64,000 nt of DNA from Absidia repens. Its lineage: Eukaryota > Mucoromycota > Mucoromycetes > Mucorales > Cunninghamellaceae. The position numbers were made by a program, and so were the translations under genes. Location of the stretch: positions 186,001 to 250,000 of the forward strand of contig MCGE01000041.1 in assembly GCA_002105175.1 (NCBI GenBank), read 5' to 3'. Every line of letters begins with the position of its first letter. Within the stretch, counting starts at the first letter, position 1. Shown in pieces: positions 48,270 to 63,839 of this stretch. The notes under the pieces were generated by a model. The model worked only from the letters and a program-made list of their open reading frames with translations. It was not told the DNA's origin and did no database searches.

Positions 48270-48282
48270 CTCTTCTTTTATT
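48270..48282. repeat. LINE target-site duplication, right
   Basis: CTCTTCTTTTATT, identical to 42708-42720, directly after the poly-A tail. Confidence 0.9.
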
Positions 48283-48420
48283 GTTTTCTCCAGATATCAT
48301 CTTCATTGAAGTCTCCTTCGGGGTACTGGTGATTTTGGATTTTGAAATAGTGATTTGGATTTATATTAGATTAGCCTAGTGTTTGTTGTCATTGTTTATA
48401 TCTTCGTCTGAATAAAATGT
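48283..48420 (+). repeat. Right part of family A repeat split by the LINE
   Basis: Ends CATTGTTTATATCTTCGTCT then GAATAAAATGTG, the same 3' end as the copy near 7480. It continues the pyrimidine tract cut at 42720. Confidence 0.6.
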
Positions 48421-49305
48421 GTTTTGCTTTTTTTTACCACTTTTCTAGTTTATTAACCTTTGGATGGATTGTATGTGCGGGTAGAAAAAACAACTGATGT
48501 GTATATCTGTATGGATGAGCAAAAAAAAGTAGGTTGGTTATCAAGCGACTTTATTCAACTATTATAGTTCTACATGGATATCAAAATGGATACAAATGGG
48601 CAGGGTATTTTTTTGGTACCTCTGACATATTACACTTTGGTAATCGACCCAATATAGTCCGACTCTCCATCGGTTGGGTACTTTAGGGTATGCAAATGAA
48701 TAATAAAACAGGATGGGAATTAGAGGTCATCGCCGCCTTGCATTATGGGAAGCCCTTGGGAACAGACGTCACGCCCAATGGTAGATAGAGAGAGAAAAGA
48801 AGGCATGAGTGTCCTTGCGTGTGCATGTGTGTGCGTGTGTTTATGCCAACCCCCAGCGTTTCACAATTTGGTAGGCACATCCTTTGGGACGCAACCGTCG
48901 TACTCAGTGCACTTCCAATGGGTATAAAAAATGAAGGAGAGTATTAGCGAAACCCACTTTAGACAAAGCTGTCATGCTCAGCACCCCATAACAAAAACGG
49001 GGAAGCATTTTTGCATTAGTAGTATTTTCTGGTCTCCAATTGGAAGTGTTCTCCATCCTTAAATATCTATATTCTCTTTCTCTTGCTCCCTCAAAATGAA
49101 TGCAACTTGATGGCCCGCCTGCCCTATTTTAAATGCCCGGCGCAACTGTCAAATCCAAAAAAAAATCAATAGGGGTACGTCATTTAGCCTACGCGTACCA
49201 ATGAAACTCCGTCCTTTTTTATTTTGGCAGTGAAATTGAATACGCGTGGACAATTTTCTTGTCTTCCTTTTTTTTTTTTATTATTATTCTTTTCAAGATT
49301 AAACA
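48421..49305. other. Spacer with a family B fragment
   Basis: Contains CTTTGGGACGCAACCGTCGT and ACTCAGTGCACTTCCAATGG (48880-48920), similar to family B at 6935-6975. Otherwise no gene; the end is the T-rich leader of RPN2. Confidence 0.5.
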
Positions 49306-52300
49306 ATGGCTGCCCTTACTTCAGCAAGTATGTCTTTCAATGTCAAAATAAATATAGATACGCCTTTTATAGTCGTACTAAACTATTACTAACATGATAC
49401 TTTTTTTTTGTAGGTGGTGTGGTTGCCCTACTAGATGAACAACAACCTGAATTGAAAGTATATGCTTTACAACAATTGAACATCTTGGTCAATCAATTTT
49501 GGGCTGAAATATCTGATTCAGTTGCAAAAATGTAAGTCAGCGATATTTTACCTCGATATTGAGACGCACTAATTTTTATTTCACTTTGTATTCTGCCTTT
49601 TAGTGAAATTCTCTACGAAGATAGCGATTTCCCTGATATCGAATTAGCCGCCTTGGTTGCATCCAAGGTAGGATAGAAGAACAAACAATGTAAAGGAATA
49701 CCATGTTGTTTAGGTTGACTCACTAGTGCTTTATGATCATCAATAGGTCTATTATTATTTAGGCGAACTGGACGACTCCTTGACCTTTGCTCTTGGTGCT
49801 GGTAAACGTTTCGATCTTTCTGAAAAATCTGAATACGTTGAAACCATTATCTGTAAGGACGCAAAAAAATACGACAATATTTTGGAATATGTATGCATGT
49901 ATGAACCGACGAACTGAACCTTCTTTTTCTCCTCCTTTCCCTTTAGCAAAATGCATCGACAAGTATATCTATCTTCGACAACAAGAGGAATCCAATACCG
50001 ACGGTATGACGGAAGCAATTGATGCCAGACTCCAAGATATTGTCGAACGTATGTTCCAACGATGTGCACAAGATGAGGAATATGAACAAGCCATTGGTAT
50101 TGCTTTGGAATCCAGACGTTTGGATGTGGTGAAGTCTATGATTGAAAAGGGCAGTTCGGCAAAACTCCTCCCTTATGTTTTGGAAGTATCGATGACCTTG
50201 GTTCAACATTTGGAATTTAGAAATCAAGTGAGTGAAAAGAATCGATTTGCTGGTAGTGATGATATTGAAGTCTAAACCAAGTATATATGCTTTTGATTTA
50301 AACAGGTCTTACAATTGTTGGTCAATCTCTATCAAAATTTGGCTGAACCTGATTATATCTCCATCAGCCATTGTCTTGTGCATTTGAACGATCCCCAATC
50401 TGCTGCACAAATGTTGAAGGAATTGATTGAAAAAAATGATGAGGTAAATAGGATGAAGATAGAATCGGTATCATTCGTAACGCCTAGGAGGTACAGATGG
50501 TATACTGAACACCCTTATCTTTTCTTTTCAGCTTATGGCCTATCAAATTGCCTTTGATTTGGAAGAAAATGCAACCCAAGACTTTTTATCCAAAGTATCC
50601 AACAATCTCCCTGTTCCTGCTGCAAAGGAAGAAGTTGCTGATGCCACAACTGAAGTAAGTGAATATTCATCAATGAAGATGGTAAATGATGGTGAAAATG
50701 ATAATGTTACTAGACAAGTGCCTTTTTCTTTGTGTGTTTCTTTATAGGTCGACGATAATGATCCCTTTAAGAAAATCGCATCCATCCTATCCGGTGAACA
50801 ATCCATTCGTTTGTATTTGGAGTTCCTTTACCGCAACAACCATACTGACCTCATGATCCTCAAGAACACAAAGGTAACATTAAAAAGGAAATTTAGAAAG
50901 GGGATGGAATACTATAACTAAATGGTATTTGTTTAGAATGCTTTGGAATCTCGTCATTCAGTTTATCATTCAGCTCTCACGTTCGCCAACGCATTCATGC
51001 ATGCAGGTACCACTAGCGACGAGTTCTTGCGACAAAATCTTGAATGGTTATCACGTGCAACCAATTGGACGAAATTCAGTGCAACAGCTGCTCTCGGTGT
51101 CATTCACAAGGTACAAAGAACAAACAAATAAAAGAACCAGTGGAGAATAAAACGAACCGTAGGTGATGTACTAACTCGCATTTTTATTAGGGACAATTAT
51201 CACAATCAATGAATCTTTTGGCTCCCTACTTGCCTCAGGAAGGTGCTCAAGGTGGAAGCGAGTATTCTGAAGGTGGATCCTTGTACGCTCTTGGTCTCAT
51301 CAACGCAAACTACGGCAAGGATGTTCTCAGCTTTTTGAAAAAAGCTTTGAAAGATACGGACAAAGAAGTTATTCAACATGGTGCAAGTCTTGGTCTCGGT
51401 GTAGCTGGTATGGCTACTGATAATGAAGGTAATTCAAATAAGATAAGCTCACTCAATCGAACAGCTATTAAGAAAATTCTCCATCGTCACATTTATTATA
51501 GACATTTACAACGAACTGAAGACCGTCCTATTCAGTGATAGTGCTGTGGCTGGTGAAGCTGCTGGTCTTGCTATGGGTTTGGTGAAACTGGGTACTGCGT
51601 CTGAAGAAGCCGTTGAAGAAATGCTTCAGTATGCACACGAAACGCAGCATGAAAAGATCATTCGTGGCTTGGCTGTTGGTATCTCATTCATCATGTACGG
51701 AAAGGAAGAAAAGGCTGATGTATTGATCGATCAGTTGCTGGATGATAAGGTTAGTTAGTAAAACGAACATATTGATATTGTACGATGATCTGACGCTTTA
51801 TGTTATCAACATTAGGACCCTGTGCTTCGCTATGGTGGTATCTATACAATTGCTATGGCTTACAGTGGAACCGGAAACAACAAGGCAATTCGTCGCCTTC
51901 TTCATGTGGCAGTTAGTGATGTGAACGATGATGTCCGTCGTGCCGCTGTAACGTCATTGGGCTTCATTCTTTTGAAAAATCCTAAGCAAGTACCCCGCAT
52001 TGTCCAACTTTTGGCTGAAAGTTACAATCCTCATGTCCGATATGGTGCGACTTTGGCATTGGGTATCTCCTGTGCTGGTACAGGATATTTGGTAAGTGGA
52101 AGTGATAGGGATGAGAATTGTACGAATGCAATACATTACTAATTTTTTATTTGAAAAATAATAGGATGCCTTGGATCTTTTGGAACCCATGACAAAGGAT
52201 CCCATTGATTTCGTTCGACAAGGTGCTTTGGTCTCTCAAGCAATGATTCTTATCCAACAAACTGAAAACACAAATCCCAAGGTCGCCGGTGTCCGTAAAC

Positions 52301-53320
52301 TTTATGAAAAGATCATTGGCGACAAGCATGAAGATCCTATGTCCAAATTTGGTGCTGTTTTGGCTCAAGGTATTATCGACGCTGGTGGACGCAATGTGAC
52401 CATCTCCTTGGTTTCTCGCTCGGGTCATGCAAACATGCCTGCTATTGTTGGTATGACTGTCTTTACTCAATTCTGGTACTGGCATCCTTTAACACACATG
52501 CTGAGTTTGTCCTTTACTCCTACTGCTATTATTGGCTTGAACAAGAATTTACAGGTAATAGAATTAATTGTACAAATTTTAAAGTTAATTTTACTTACGC
52601 TCTTTATGTATAAATGTTTATATATAGACTCCCAAGTTTGAATTTGTATCAATGCAAAACCATCCTTGTTTGCTTACCCACCTGCTCTGAAGCCACCTTC
52701 TGCCACAGTTGTCGAAAAGGTAAATAAAGTATAAAAAATTACAAAATGCAAGTGTGGATAAGGATATGGACATCAGTTGGTTAAAACGATCTTGCTTATT
52801 TGTTTCTTTAGGTTGCCACAGCAGTATTGTCTACCACAGCCAAGGCGAAAGCGAGAGCGAAGAAATCTGAAAAGGAAAAGGGCGATCACATGGACGTGGA
52901 CAAGGAGCCTGTAAAGGAAGAAGAAATCAAGGAAGAAGAAGACACAACCAAAGATGACCAACGGCGAAAAGGCAAAAAGAAGAAAGAAGAAAATCACGAT
53001 GTGCTGGAAAATCTTGCCCGGGTGGTACCTGCTCAATTGAAACGAATCACATTCAAGGACGACTCTCGGTATGTACCAATTAAAAAAGGACCTGTCAGTG
53101 GTATTGTCTTAATGCAAGATCGAAGACCTGGAGAAGAAGAAGTATTGATTGAACCAAGTGCACCAACATCAGGTAAGAATGAATAACGATTAAAAAAAAA
53201 GTTTTAATGCCTTTATTGTAACTAATTGGATTTTATATTAATATAGCGGATAGCCAAGATACTGGAAATGATGAGGCAGCTCCTTTCGAACCTTTTGAAT
53301 ATCCATTTGAAGACAATTAG
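49306..53320 (+). CDS. RPN2: 26S proteasome regulatory subunit Rpn2 (PSMD1)
   Basis: Largest scaffold of the proteasome lid-base interface; it docks ubiquitin receptor Rpn13. About 17 exons from [20 protein letters not shown]. The N-terminal helical region includes [15 protein letters not shown], followed by PC repeats with the typical small-residue pattern: [109 protein letters not shown]. The C-terminus has a KEKE acidic/basic stretch and ends [10 protein letters not shown], the type of tail bound by Rpn13. A one-base frame break occurs in the exon starting 52628: TPKFEFVS should run into [17 protein letters not shown] but needs one extra A at 52651-52652. Confidence 0.95.
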
Positions 53321-53646
53321 TCAAGTTACTACTATTAGTTTTAGTTTATTTAGTGTTGTAGATTTTGATGAAAATAAAAGGCATGATATGATTATTCAAT
53401 GTTGGATTTTTGTTTCTGGTGGACGGATGAGGGGGTCAGGTGTCATTGCGCTGAGAAAAGGAGGAGGTGGCGTGTCGGAATGATAAATTGTTTTATATGC
53501 GCTTTGCTATTTTGTTCGAGTATTTTTACCACCATTCGCACCCCTTTTTTCTTATTTTTTTATTTTTTACTTTTTTGTCTCACGCTCCCTTCTTTTGAAA
53601 TATCCCGAATTGCACATACACATTACACACTTTACTACTCTTATTG

Positions 53647-57212
<3,566 letters not shown>

Positions 57213-58223
57213 GTGGAGTTCATAGTTTTATAGGTTTATAGTTATATTTATATTGTCTCTTTCTCTTTTTAATAAAAAATACTCTTTTATTCTCAAAGTC
57301 TATTTGCATATTCATTTTATAAGCGATGTGATAAGGAAAAGGTTTACTGCTTATGTTATTTTATTAGGTCAAATGGTATTCCGGTATGCTAGCATCTTGT
57401 TTTATACCTTGTTTTATATATTTAATATCTGTCTATATACATATGAATATCTTCCCTCTTCTTTGGTGATTTATTTTGCTCGAGCTACAATATCTTAGTT
57501 TTTAATTTTTGTGATTGCCCTATCTTTACGTAAACGAGAAATTTAGAAAATGCATATGCTGAACAATCCCAGACAGGAGGCCATTGCCACGAACATATAT
57601 ACCGCAGAGGAAAGTACGGTGCAATATTGGCCGAGGCGCGAGGAGGGGTTAAAAAATATGCATGTGACTTTGGTCAGTGAAAGGGGGGGTATGACAATGG
57701 GCCGCGGGTGTCCAATATTTGGGCGTGGTTTTTTCTAGTCGTCTGCCAATTAGAATAGGATAATTTCCTTAAACTGCAGTGCGTATCTAATTTCCACTAT
57801 GATGTAACTAGGGTTCGGATGGAGATCATTGGAAATATATATATATATATCTAAAAAAGTAAAAAAAATTGGCTTCATAACAAGAGCAAAAAAAAAATCT
57901 TATTTACGTTAGTGCCACTGTAAAACAGAAAAGAGAAGAAAAGGTTATACTCTCACTTGGAAGAGGCATCTATTGACATATTACGCTTCTTTTTTTCTGT
58001 TTTGGAAAACCAAGACCTTTTTTTTGATTCCCAGAAGCGTGAAAAACGAAAAGCCCGTTCGGTGTTTAAAATTCGGCCGGTTTTCTTACTTGGACCGATT
58101 TTTTTTTTTTTTTTTTACCATCTTTCTTTTTCTTTCACCCTCCTTACCGACTGTCTGTGTATACTTACATCTTTCTTTGTATTTTCCCTTCTCTCGCCCC
58201 CCACTTTCTTCAGTTGGAACCTC
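57213..58223. other. Spacer between RSP5 and GSK3
   Basis: AATAAA near 57270 probably ends RSP5 transcripts. Poly-T near 58088-58107 and a pyrimidine-rich leader precede the GSK3 ATG. No other gene is supported. Confidence 0.5.
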
Positions 58224-59982
58224 ATGACTCACAAGGAAAGCAGTTCTTTTGACATATCAAACCAAACGTCCCCGTACAACTTTAAACTTCCAGGTAAGAA
58301 GAAAACAAAACAAAAACCATCTCCCGTTCCTCTCCCGTTATTCCTAATGACATTGTATAATGGAACCGATGACACAATGCACCATGACCTTATCCTGACA
58401 CCTTTTTTATCGAATGCATTTTTTCCCTAGGTGAACAGGACACGACAACTCGACTATATTCAGTGGCAGCTAAAGATGGACGAACTGGTCAGGACATGCA
58501 GTTACAATACACACATCAAAAGGTTATTGGAAATGGGTCTTTCGGGGTTGTTTACCAAGCAAAACTAGTGTCTAATGGTGAAGATGTTGCCATCAAAAAA
58601 GTCTTGCAGGACAAGCGGTTCAAGGTAAGTCAAGAGGAAAAGGTACCTATCTAGGACATATAGTTTTCTAACAAATGGACCCCGTCCTTTTTTTTTTTTT
58701 TTCTTTTTTGTTTAGAATCGGGAATTACAAATTATGAAGCTGATGAATCATCGAAATGTATGCGGATTGAAAGCTTACTTTATCAATAAGGGCGATCAAA
58801 AGGTAATAGCATCAAATGTCATAACTGAGCCAAATGGAGAACTGATTTTCAATCATTATTATTTTGATATTTCTAGAACGATGAAATCTACCTGAACCTT
58901 GTGTTGGAATATGTCCCAGAAACGGTGTATCGTGTCACTCGTCATTACTCTAAAATCAAACAACCTATTCCTACCCTTTTGGTCAAATTATACATGTATC
59001 AGCTCTTCCGTGCTTTGGCCTACACTCATGCACTTGGTATATGTCATCGTGATATCAAACCTCAAAACTTGCTACTCAATCCCATCACTGGTGTGCTGAA
59101 ATTATGTGATTTTGGAAGGTAAGAAAAAAAAGTGGAGGTTTGTTTCTTTTGTGCTTTGCTTAATTGACTTCTTTATTCTCCTTCTTGATGAATGTAGTGC
59201 AAAAGTATTGGTGGAAGGTGAACCAAACGTATCTTATATTTGCTCACGTTATTATCGGGCACCAGAATTGATTTTCGGCGCAACACTTTATACAACAAAA
59301 ATTGATATATGGTCTGTTGGCTGTGTAATGGGGGAACTGTTATTAGGTCAACCTCTCTTCCCAGGTGAAAGTGGTATTGATCAGTTAGTTGAAATTATCA
59401 AGGTTTTGGGCACCCCATCCAAAGAAAAAATCATGATGATGAATCCACATTATACAGACCACAAATTCCCCCTTATCAAACCACATCCATTCTCAAAAGT
59501 AAGTGCTTTTTATTGAAACTGATTTATTGTTTTACTTGGTACCAACCTTTTATTATTTCCGTCTTGCTGTTTAGGTTTTCCGATCCAGAACGCCTCCTGA
59601 AGCTATCGATTTGATCACTCATGTTTTACAATACAACCCCCAATCTCGACCTACTGCAAGCGAGGCGTTGGTGCATCCCTTCTTTGATGAACTGCGAAAC
59701 CCTGATACGAAAATGGCGAATGGAAAGGATTTACCAATCTTGTTTGACTTTACAAAAGAAGGTAAGATAAAAGAGGGATAACACACGATTATTACCATTC
59801 TTGTTTTCTGTTGATGCTAATTTATTGTTGCCATTGATTATCTAGAATTATCGATTCGACCGGACTTTATTCACAAATTGGTGCCCCACCATTGTCAAGC
59901 TGAACTAGCCTCCAGAGGGATAGATACACAAAATTTTGAACCCATCCCTTTAGAAAATTTGTATGCGTCTTCATTGGACTGA
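58224..59982 (+). CDS. GSK3: Glycogen synthase kinase-3 family protein kinase
   Basis: Seven exons, in frame, from [14 protein letters not shown] to YASSLD. Kinase motifs: glycine loop [25 protein letters not shown] with the catalytic Lys, [18 protein letters not shown], and the activation loop [12 protein letters not shown] with the conserved activating Tyr and the Arg that reads primed phosphate. The GSK3-specific insert [13 protein letters not shown] and the C-terminal [16 protein letters not shown] follow. The kinase phosphorylates primed substrates in glucose, stress and morphogenesis signalling. The stop codon overlaps an AATAAA (TGAATAAA). Confidence 0.96.
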
Positions 59983-60036
59983 ATAAAACACTATTATTTA
60001 TTACTTTATTTATTATTTGATTATACACGGTTGACA

Positions 60037-60105
60037 ATGGATCATATACTGTCTTCTATGGTGGGACTTATTTGGCATTATGGGATGATGATTGTGTCTG
60101 GATGA
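60037..60105 (+). other. Candidate upstream ORF in the leader of the TrpRS gene
   Basis: A 22-codon ATG-initiated frame ends two bases before a GTAAGT donor at 60108; a matching acceptor TATAG ends at 60214. If this is the 5'-UTR exon of the downstream gene, the small frame could modulate its translation. Evidence is positional only. Confidence 0.3.
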
Positions 60106-60232
60106 GCGTAAGTTGACCCCGGCCCCTGAAAGAAAAAAAAATGACAGCGGATATTAAAAAATCCCTTTTTTATTTTCCCGTGTTGTCTTCCTTTTTTTTT
60201 TCTTTTTTGTATAGATATTTCCATCGCACGCA

Positions 60233-61534
60233 ATGTTAAAGGTAATATCAATATTTTACATGAATCAATATTTCTCTAACGGTTTTCGTTTAATTATTCA
60301 ATATGAAATAGAGAACCTTAGTCAACCAGGCCAAAAAGCACCAACGCATCGTATTCTCTGGGATTCAACCAACCGGTTCTCCTCATTTGGGCAATTTTCT
60401 TGGTGCTTTAGACAACTGGGCAAAGCTTCAACAAAAGGATTCAGTCACTTATTATTCGGTGGTTGATCTTCATGCGATTACATTGCCGCAGGATCCAAAG
60501 GTGCTGCGTCAATCCAAACACGACATGGCTGCAGCATTACTTGCGTGTGGTGTGGATCCCAAGCAAAGCGCTTTATTTGAACAAAGCAAAGTCCGGGGAC
60601 ATAGTGAACTGGCGTGGATATTCAACTGCATTACTCCTGTTGGATGGCTTGGACGAATGACCCAATGGAAATCGAAAATTGAAAAATCACATACCTCTCA
60701 TGCTCAGGCCTTACTGGAAACCTCTACTTCTGCGGGTACTGCTAGTCTCAAGATGGGTTTATTTGACTACCCTGTATTACAGGCAGCGGATATCTTGATA
60801 TACAAGTAATGAAGAAAAACACATACACAAATATACAGTTATATTTAGGTTATCGCTGATCATCTTTTTTGTCTATGTATTAGGGCAACGCATGTCCCAA
60901 TTGGGGACGATCAAATACAACATTTAGAACTTTGCCGTGATATCGCAACACTATTCAACAACAACACCAAATCAAAGTACTTTACCAAACCGGAAGCCAT
61001 TTCACGTAAGTAGAAGGAACTATCAAGAAAGAAATTCATGTATCGCCGAAGGCTTAACCTTCTTCCTTTTTCTTCTTAGCACCATCAACAAAACGCATCA
61101 TGTCACTTCGGGATCCTTCTGCAAAAATGTCGAAAAGTGATCCATCGGATTTTAGTCGAATCAACTTGTTTGATGAACCCAAGGTGATTCAGCAAAAAAT
61201 CAGCAAGGCAATGACAGACGGACACAAAGGCATCAGCTTTGACACGGAAAATCGACCTGGTGTATCCAACTTGATCAATATTTATGCAGCGGTCACCAAT
61301 AAATCGGTGGACGATGCTTTGAAGGATATGAATGGACTACATAATTCACAACAATTGAAACAGGCAGTATCCGACGCAGTTATTTCTCGTATCCATCCCA
61401 TTCAATCGGAATATGTTAAATTACAGGCGGATCCTTCATATGTGCAACAAGTTCTCAAGGAAGGTGCGGCGAAGGCTCAAGTCACTGCGGATGAGACAAT
61501 GGAACAAGTCTACAAATTGATGGGTCTTGATTGA
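60233..61534 (+). CDS. MSW1: Tryptophanyl-tRNA synthetase, mitochondrial
   Basis: Four exons: 60233-60241 (MLK), from 60312, from about 60884, and from 61080. Bacterial-type class Ic synthetase, about 340 residues, charging mitochondrial tRNA-Trp. The short N-terminus [15 protein letters not shown] is basic, fitting mitochondrial import. Signature motifs: [20 protein letters not shown] (HIGH-type HLGN), [21 protein letters not shown] and [15 protein letters not shown], then [20 protein letters not shown] (KMSKS). The frame is intact to the terminal KLMGLD. Eukaryotic cytosolic TrpRS looks quite different, so the organellar assignment is firm. Confidence 0.95.
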
Positions 61535-61973
61535 AATTAGTTCTTGGTTACTTAGTTTCTAGTACTTACGTTTATGCTATACTTATATACTTTTAGATGA
61601 AATTGAAATAAAAAAAAATATCCCAATATCTTTGCAATGTGTACTTATGTATGTATATGTCTTTCTGTGTGCGTATATATATATCTGTGTGTGTATTTAT
61701 GTAGCATAGTACGACATGTACTCGAAAACGTCAACTTCTTACTGCGTCTTTATATCTTTTTTTTTTTTTGGGTACTTTTGTCAATCATTTCCTCCACTAA
61801 TCGTCAATCATGACTTATATAACAACAGATGCAACATTATATATGACATGGATTTTATATTATTAGTTCAATATGTATTTAACATACTTGACTGTACGGT
61901 AAAATAACTTCTAAAAGACGCTTCGAGTTGAAGTCAGGAGCAACACGTGAGCCACAGTGGAAAAAAAAATCGG

Positions 61974-62025
61974 TCAATCAATTTTAATCAATAAAAGGCC
62001 ATATTTTTTGATTAAAATTGATTGA
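61974..62025. repeat. Perfect 18-bp inverted repeat
   Basis: TCAATCAATTTTAATCAA (61974-61991) and its exact complement TTGATTAAAATTGATTGA (62008-62025) flank a 16-nt loop. Directly after come degenerate TTGATTGAA-type units to ~62058. It could be a hairpin or a transposon relic. Confidence 0.8.
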
Positions 62026-62179
62026 ATTGATTGAAACTGATTGAATATTGATTGAACATGTCGCCTATGTCAACGGAAGATTCAGTTGATGTATATTTTT
62101 ACAAATATACCCCAATCAGGCAATAGATGAAGATATTGTATGAGTCATCTTTTTACAAACACCCCCTCCCCTCTTCCCC

Positions 62180-62400
62180 CTTCATACGAGTATTCACAAA
62201 TACAACATGTCTACTGTGAGTATTTCTCTTCCACAACACAACACTACTATATCCAACAAAAAGCAATATAATACATACCCTACAAAAACAACACATACCC
62301 TACAATAGATAAACAACACATATCCCTCAAAGAATAATATATTTAACACGAAAACAACACACGTATTCCACAAAAACAACGTACACAAATATTTTTTTCA
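62180..62400. repeat. Degenerate AACAACACATACCCTACA-type minisatellite
   Basis: Units of about 20-35 bp with ACAACACATACCCTACA recur at about 62263, 62287 and, diverged, to 62390. Open frames on the minus strand here are products of the repeat. Confidence 0.6.
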
Positions 62401-62774
62401 AATGTGATTTTCTTTATTGCAGTGATAACATGATAAAATAGACAGTAATAGTAAAATAAAAGACAATTTATAGTAACATATAAGAGATGAAGAGGATACT
62501 AAGATGAAGGGGCAGATGATAGGAATGATGTGCACACTAAATAATGGGAATTAAGTTCACTAGTGTGGAGAGGGGATGATGGAGATGAGCACTAAAGTAA
62601 AAAAAAAAAAAAAGACGAAAGAGAAGGAAAGAGAGGAATTTTATAGCACTCTTATCATATTCCTCACAGTAGCCCGATGATTCAATCCCCGCCATTATTT
62701 TTTATTTACTTTATTTTATTCTTATTTTTTATATTGCTTCTTCTTCCTTTTTTTTTTTTTTTTTTATCATCACC

Positions 62775-63200
62775 CTAGCCATCATGGATTTCTTGTAAGG
62801 TGTTTTTGTTTTTTGAATAGGTAACTGCTATGAACCATTCCAACCAGCAACCGGTGATGTTTGTTTGTCTCTTTTGTTCATCTCTGTTGACAGCCCGGTA
62901 AGCATCTGAAAGTAGAACCCCCAAAAAAAAAGGCATTCTCACTTATCACTTCTGCCTTTTTATCCTTTAGAGCTGTACATTGCTCTTGTCTTTTTTCTTC
63001 ATCTCTGTTTACAACCCGGTAAGTATCTGAATGTATACCCCCCCAAAAAAAGGCATTCTCACATATCACTTCTGCCTTTTCTTCATTTCTGTTTACAGCC
63101 CGGTAAACATCTGAATGTAGAACCTCCCCCCAAAAAAAAAGGCATTCTCACTTATACTTGTCTTTTTATCCTTTAGAGCTGCACATTACTTTTGTCATCT
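62775..63200 (-). pseudogene. Repetitive coding relic, three tandem units
   Basis: On the minus strand three tandem units encode variants of SENAFF, GG, HSDTYRVVNRDEEKR and CTALKDKKAEVIS. The last unit passes into a unique tail, TNITGCWLEWFIAVTYSKNK, then LQEIHDG and a stop at 62775. The unit length is ~121 bp, but the middle one is 84 bp. T and G runs in the units differ (T9G6, T7G7, T9G5), so no single frame crosses all three. It might be the 3' end of a gene with base-run errors or a decayed one. The family is not recognised. Confidence 0.4.
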
Positions 63201-63552
63201 TTTGTGAAGAATAACTAGAAGGTAAGAAAACTGGGTGGTGAAACATCATTACGTGTCGCTTTTTCACACATACTAAGTTTTTCATATCCTTTTTTCTCGT
63301 AGACCAAGTTTTTTTTCTTTTTCTTTTTTACAGTAGATATGACTCGGTTCCCTTGTACAACATTACAAATATTTCCCAAGAGGTAAGGTAATTGAACGAA
63401 CAAAACATTACCTTCAACAAAACAGTACACTCATACTATTCTCTTATAGCACAACTTCCCCTGCTTCATACTGAAATGTTGCTGCGTCTGAGGTGATAAT
63501 GGCATATCTTTGCTTCTGTTGGAGGAAGCTCCCTCAGAAGCTATTTAGTAGT

Positions 63553-63554
<2 letters not shown>

Positions 63555-63592
<38 letters not shown>
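63555..63592. repeat. T38 homopolymer
   Basis: 38 consecutive T, followed by TAGTATG repeats (63605-63635). Confidence 0.85.
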
Positions 63593-63593
<1 letters not shown>

Positions 63594-63839
63594 TTAAGTA
63601 TGTAGAACATAGTATGTAGTATGTAGTATGTAGTATCTCTTCTTTACTTTGTAGTATAGTTGGTATTCGTTGTATTTTATTATTATTGTTATTATTTGTA
63701 TGTAGTATTGATAGTATCGTTATTATTACGTTTGAATAAAAGAAGCCCTGTTTGTTGACCCAATTATATGAATGTATGGAAGCTATAGTATTGATGTCAA
63801 GGAGTGTGTATTTCAAATGAGTCATCGTATCAGTCCGTA

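Noticed and set aside
57550..57738. Small plus-strand open frame starting MHMLNNPRQEAIATN
   Set aside because: Isolated, no family resemblance, sits in the RSP5-GSK3 spacer; too little evidence for a gene.
62194..62388. Minus-strand membrane-like small protein
   Set aside because: The Val/Phe/Tyr-rich translation is produced by the ACAACACATACCC-type repeat, not by an evolved coding sequence.
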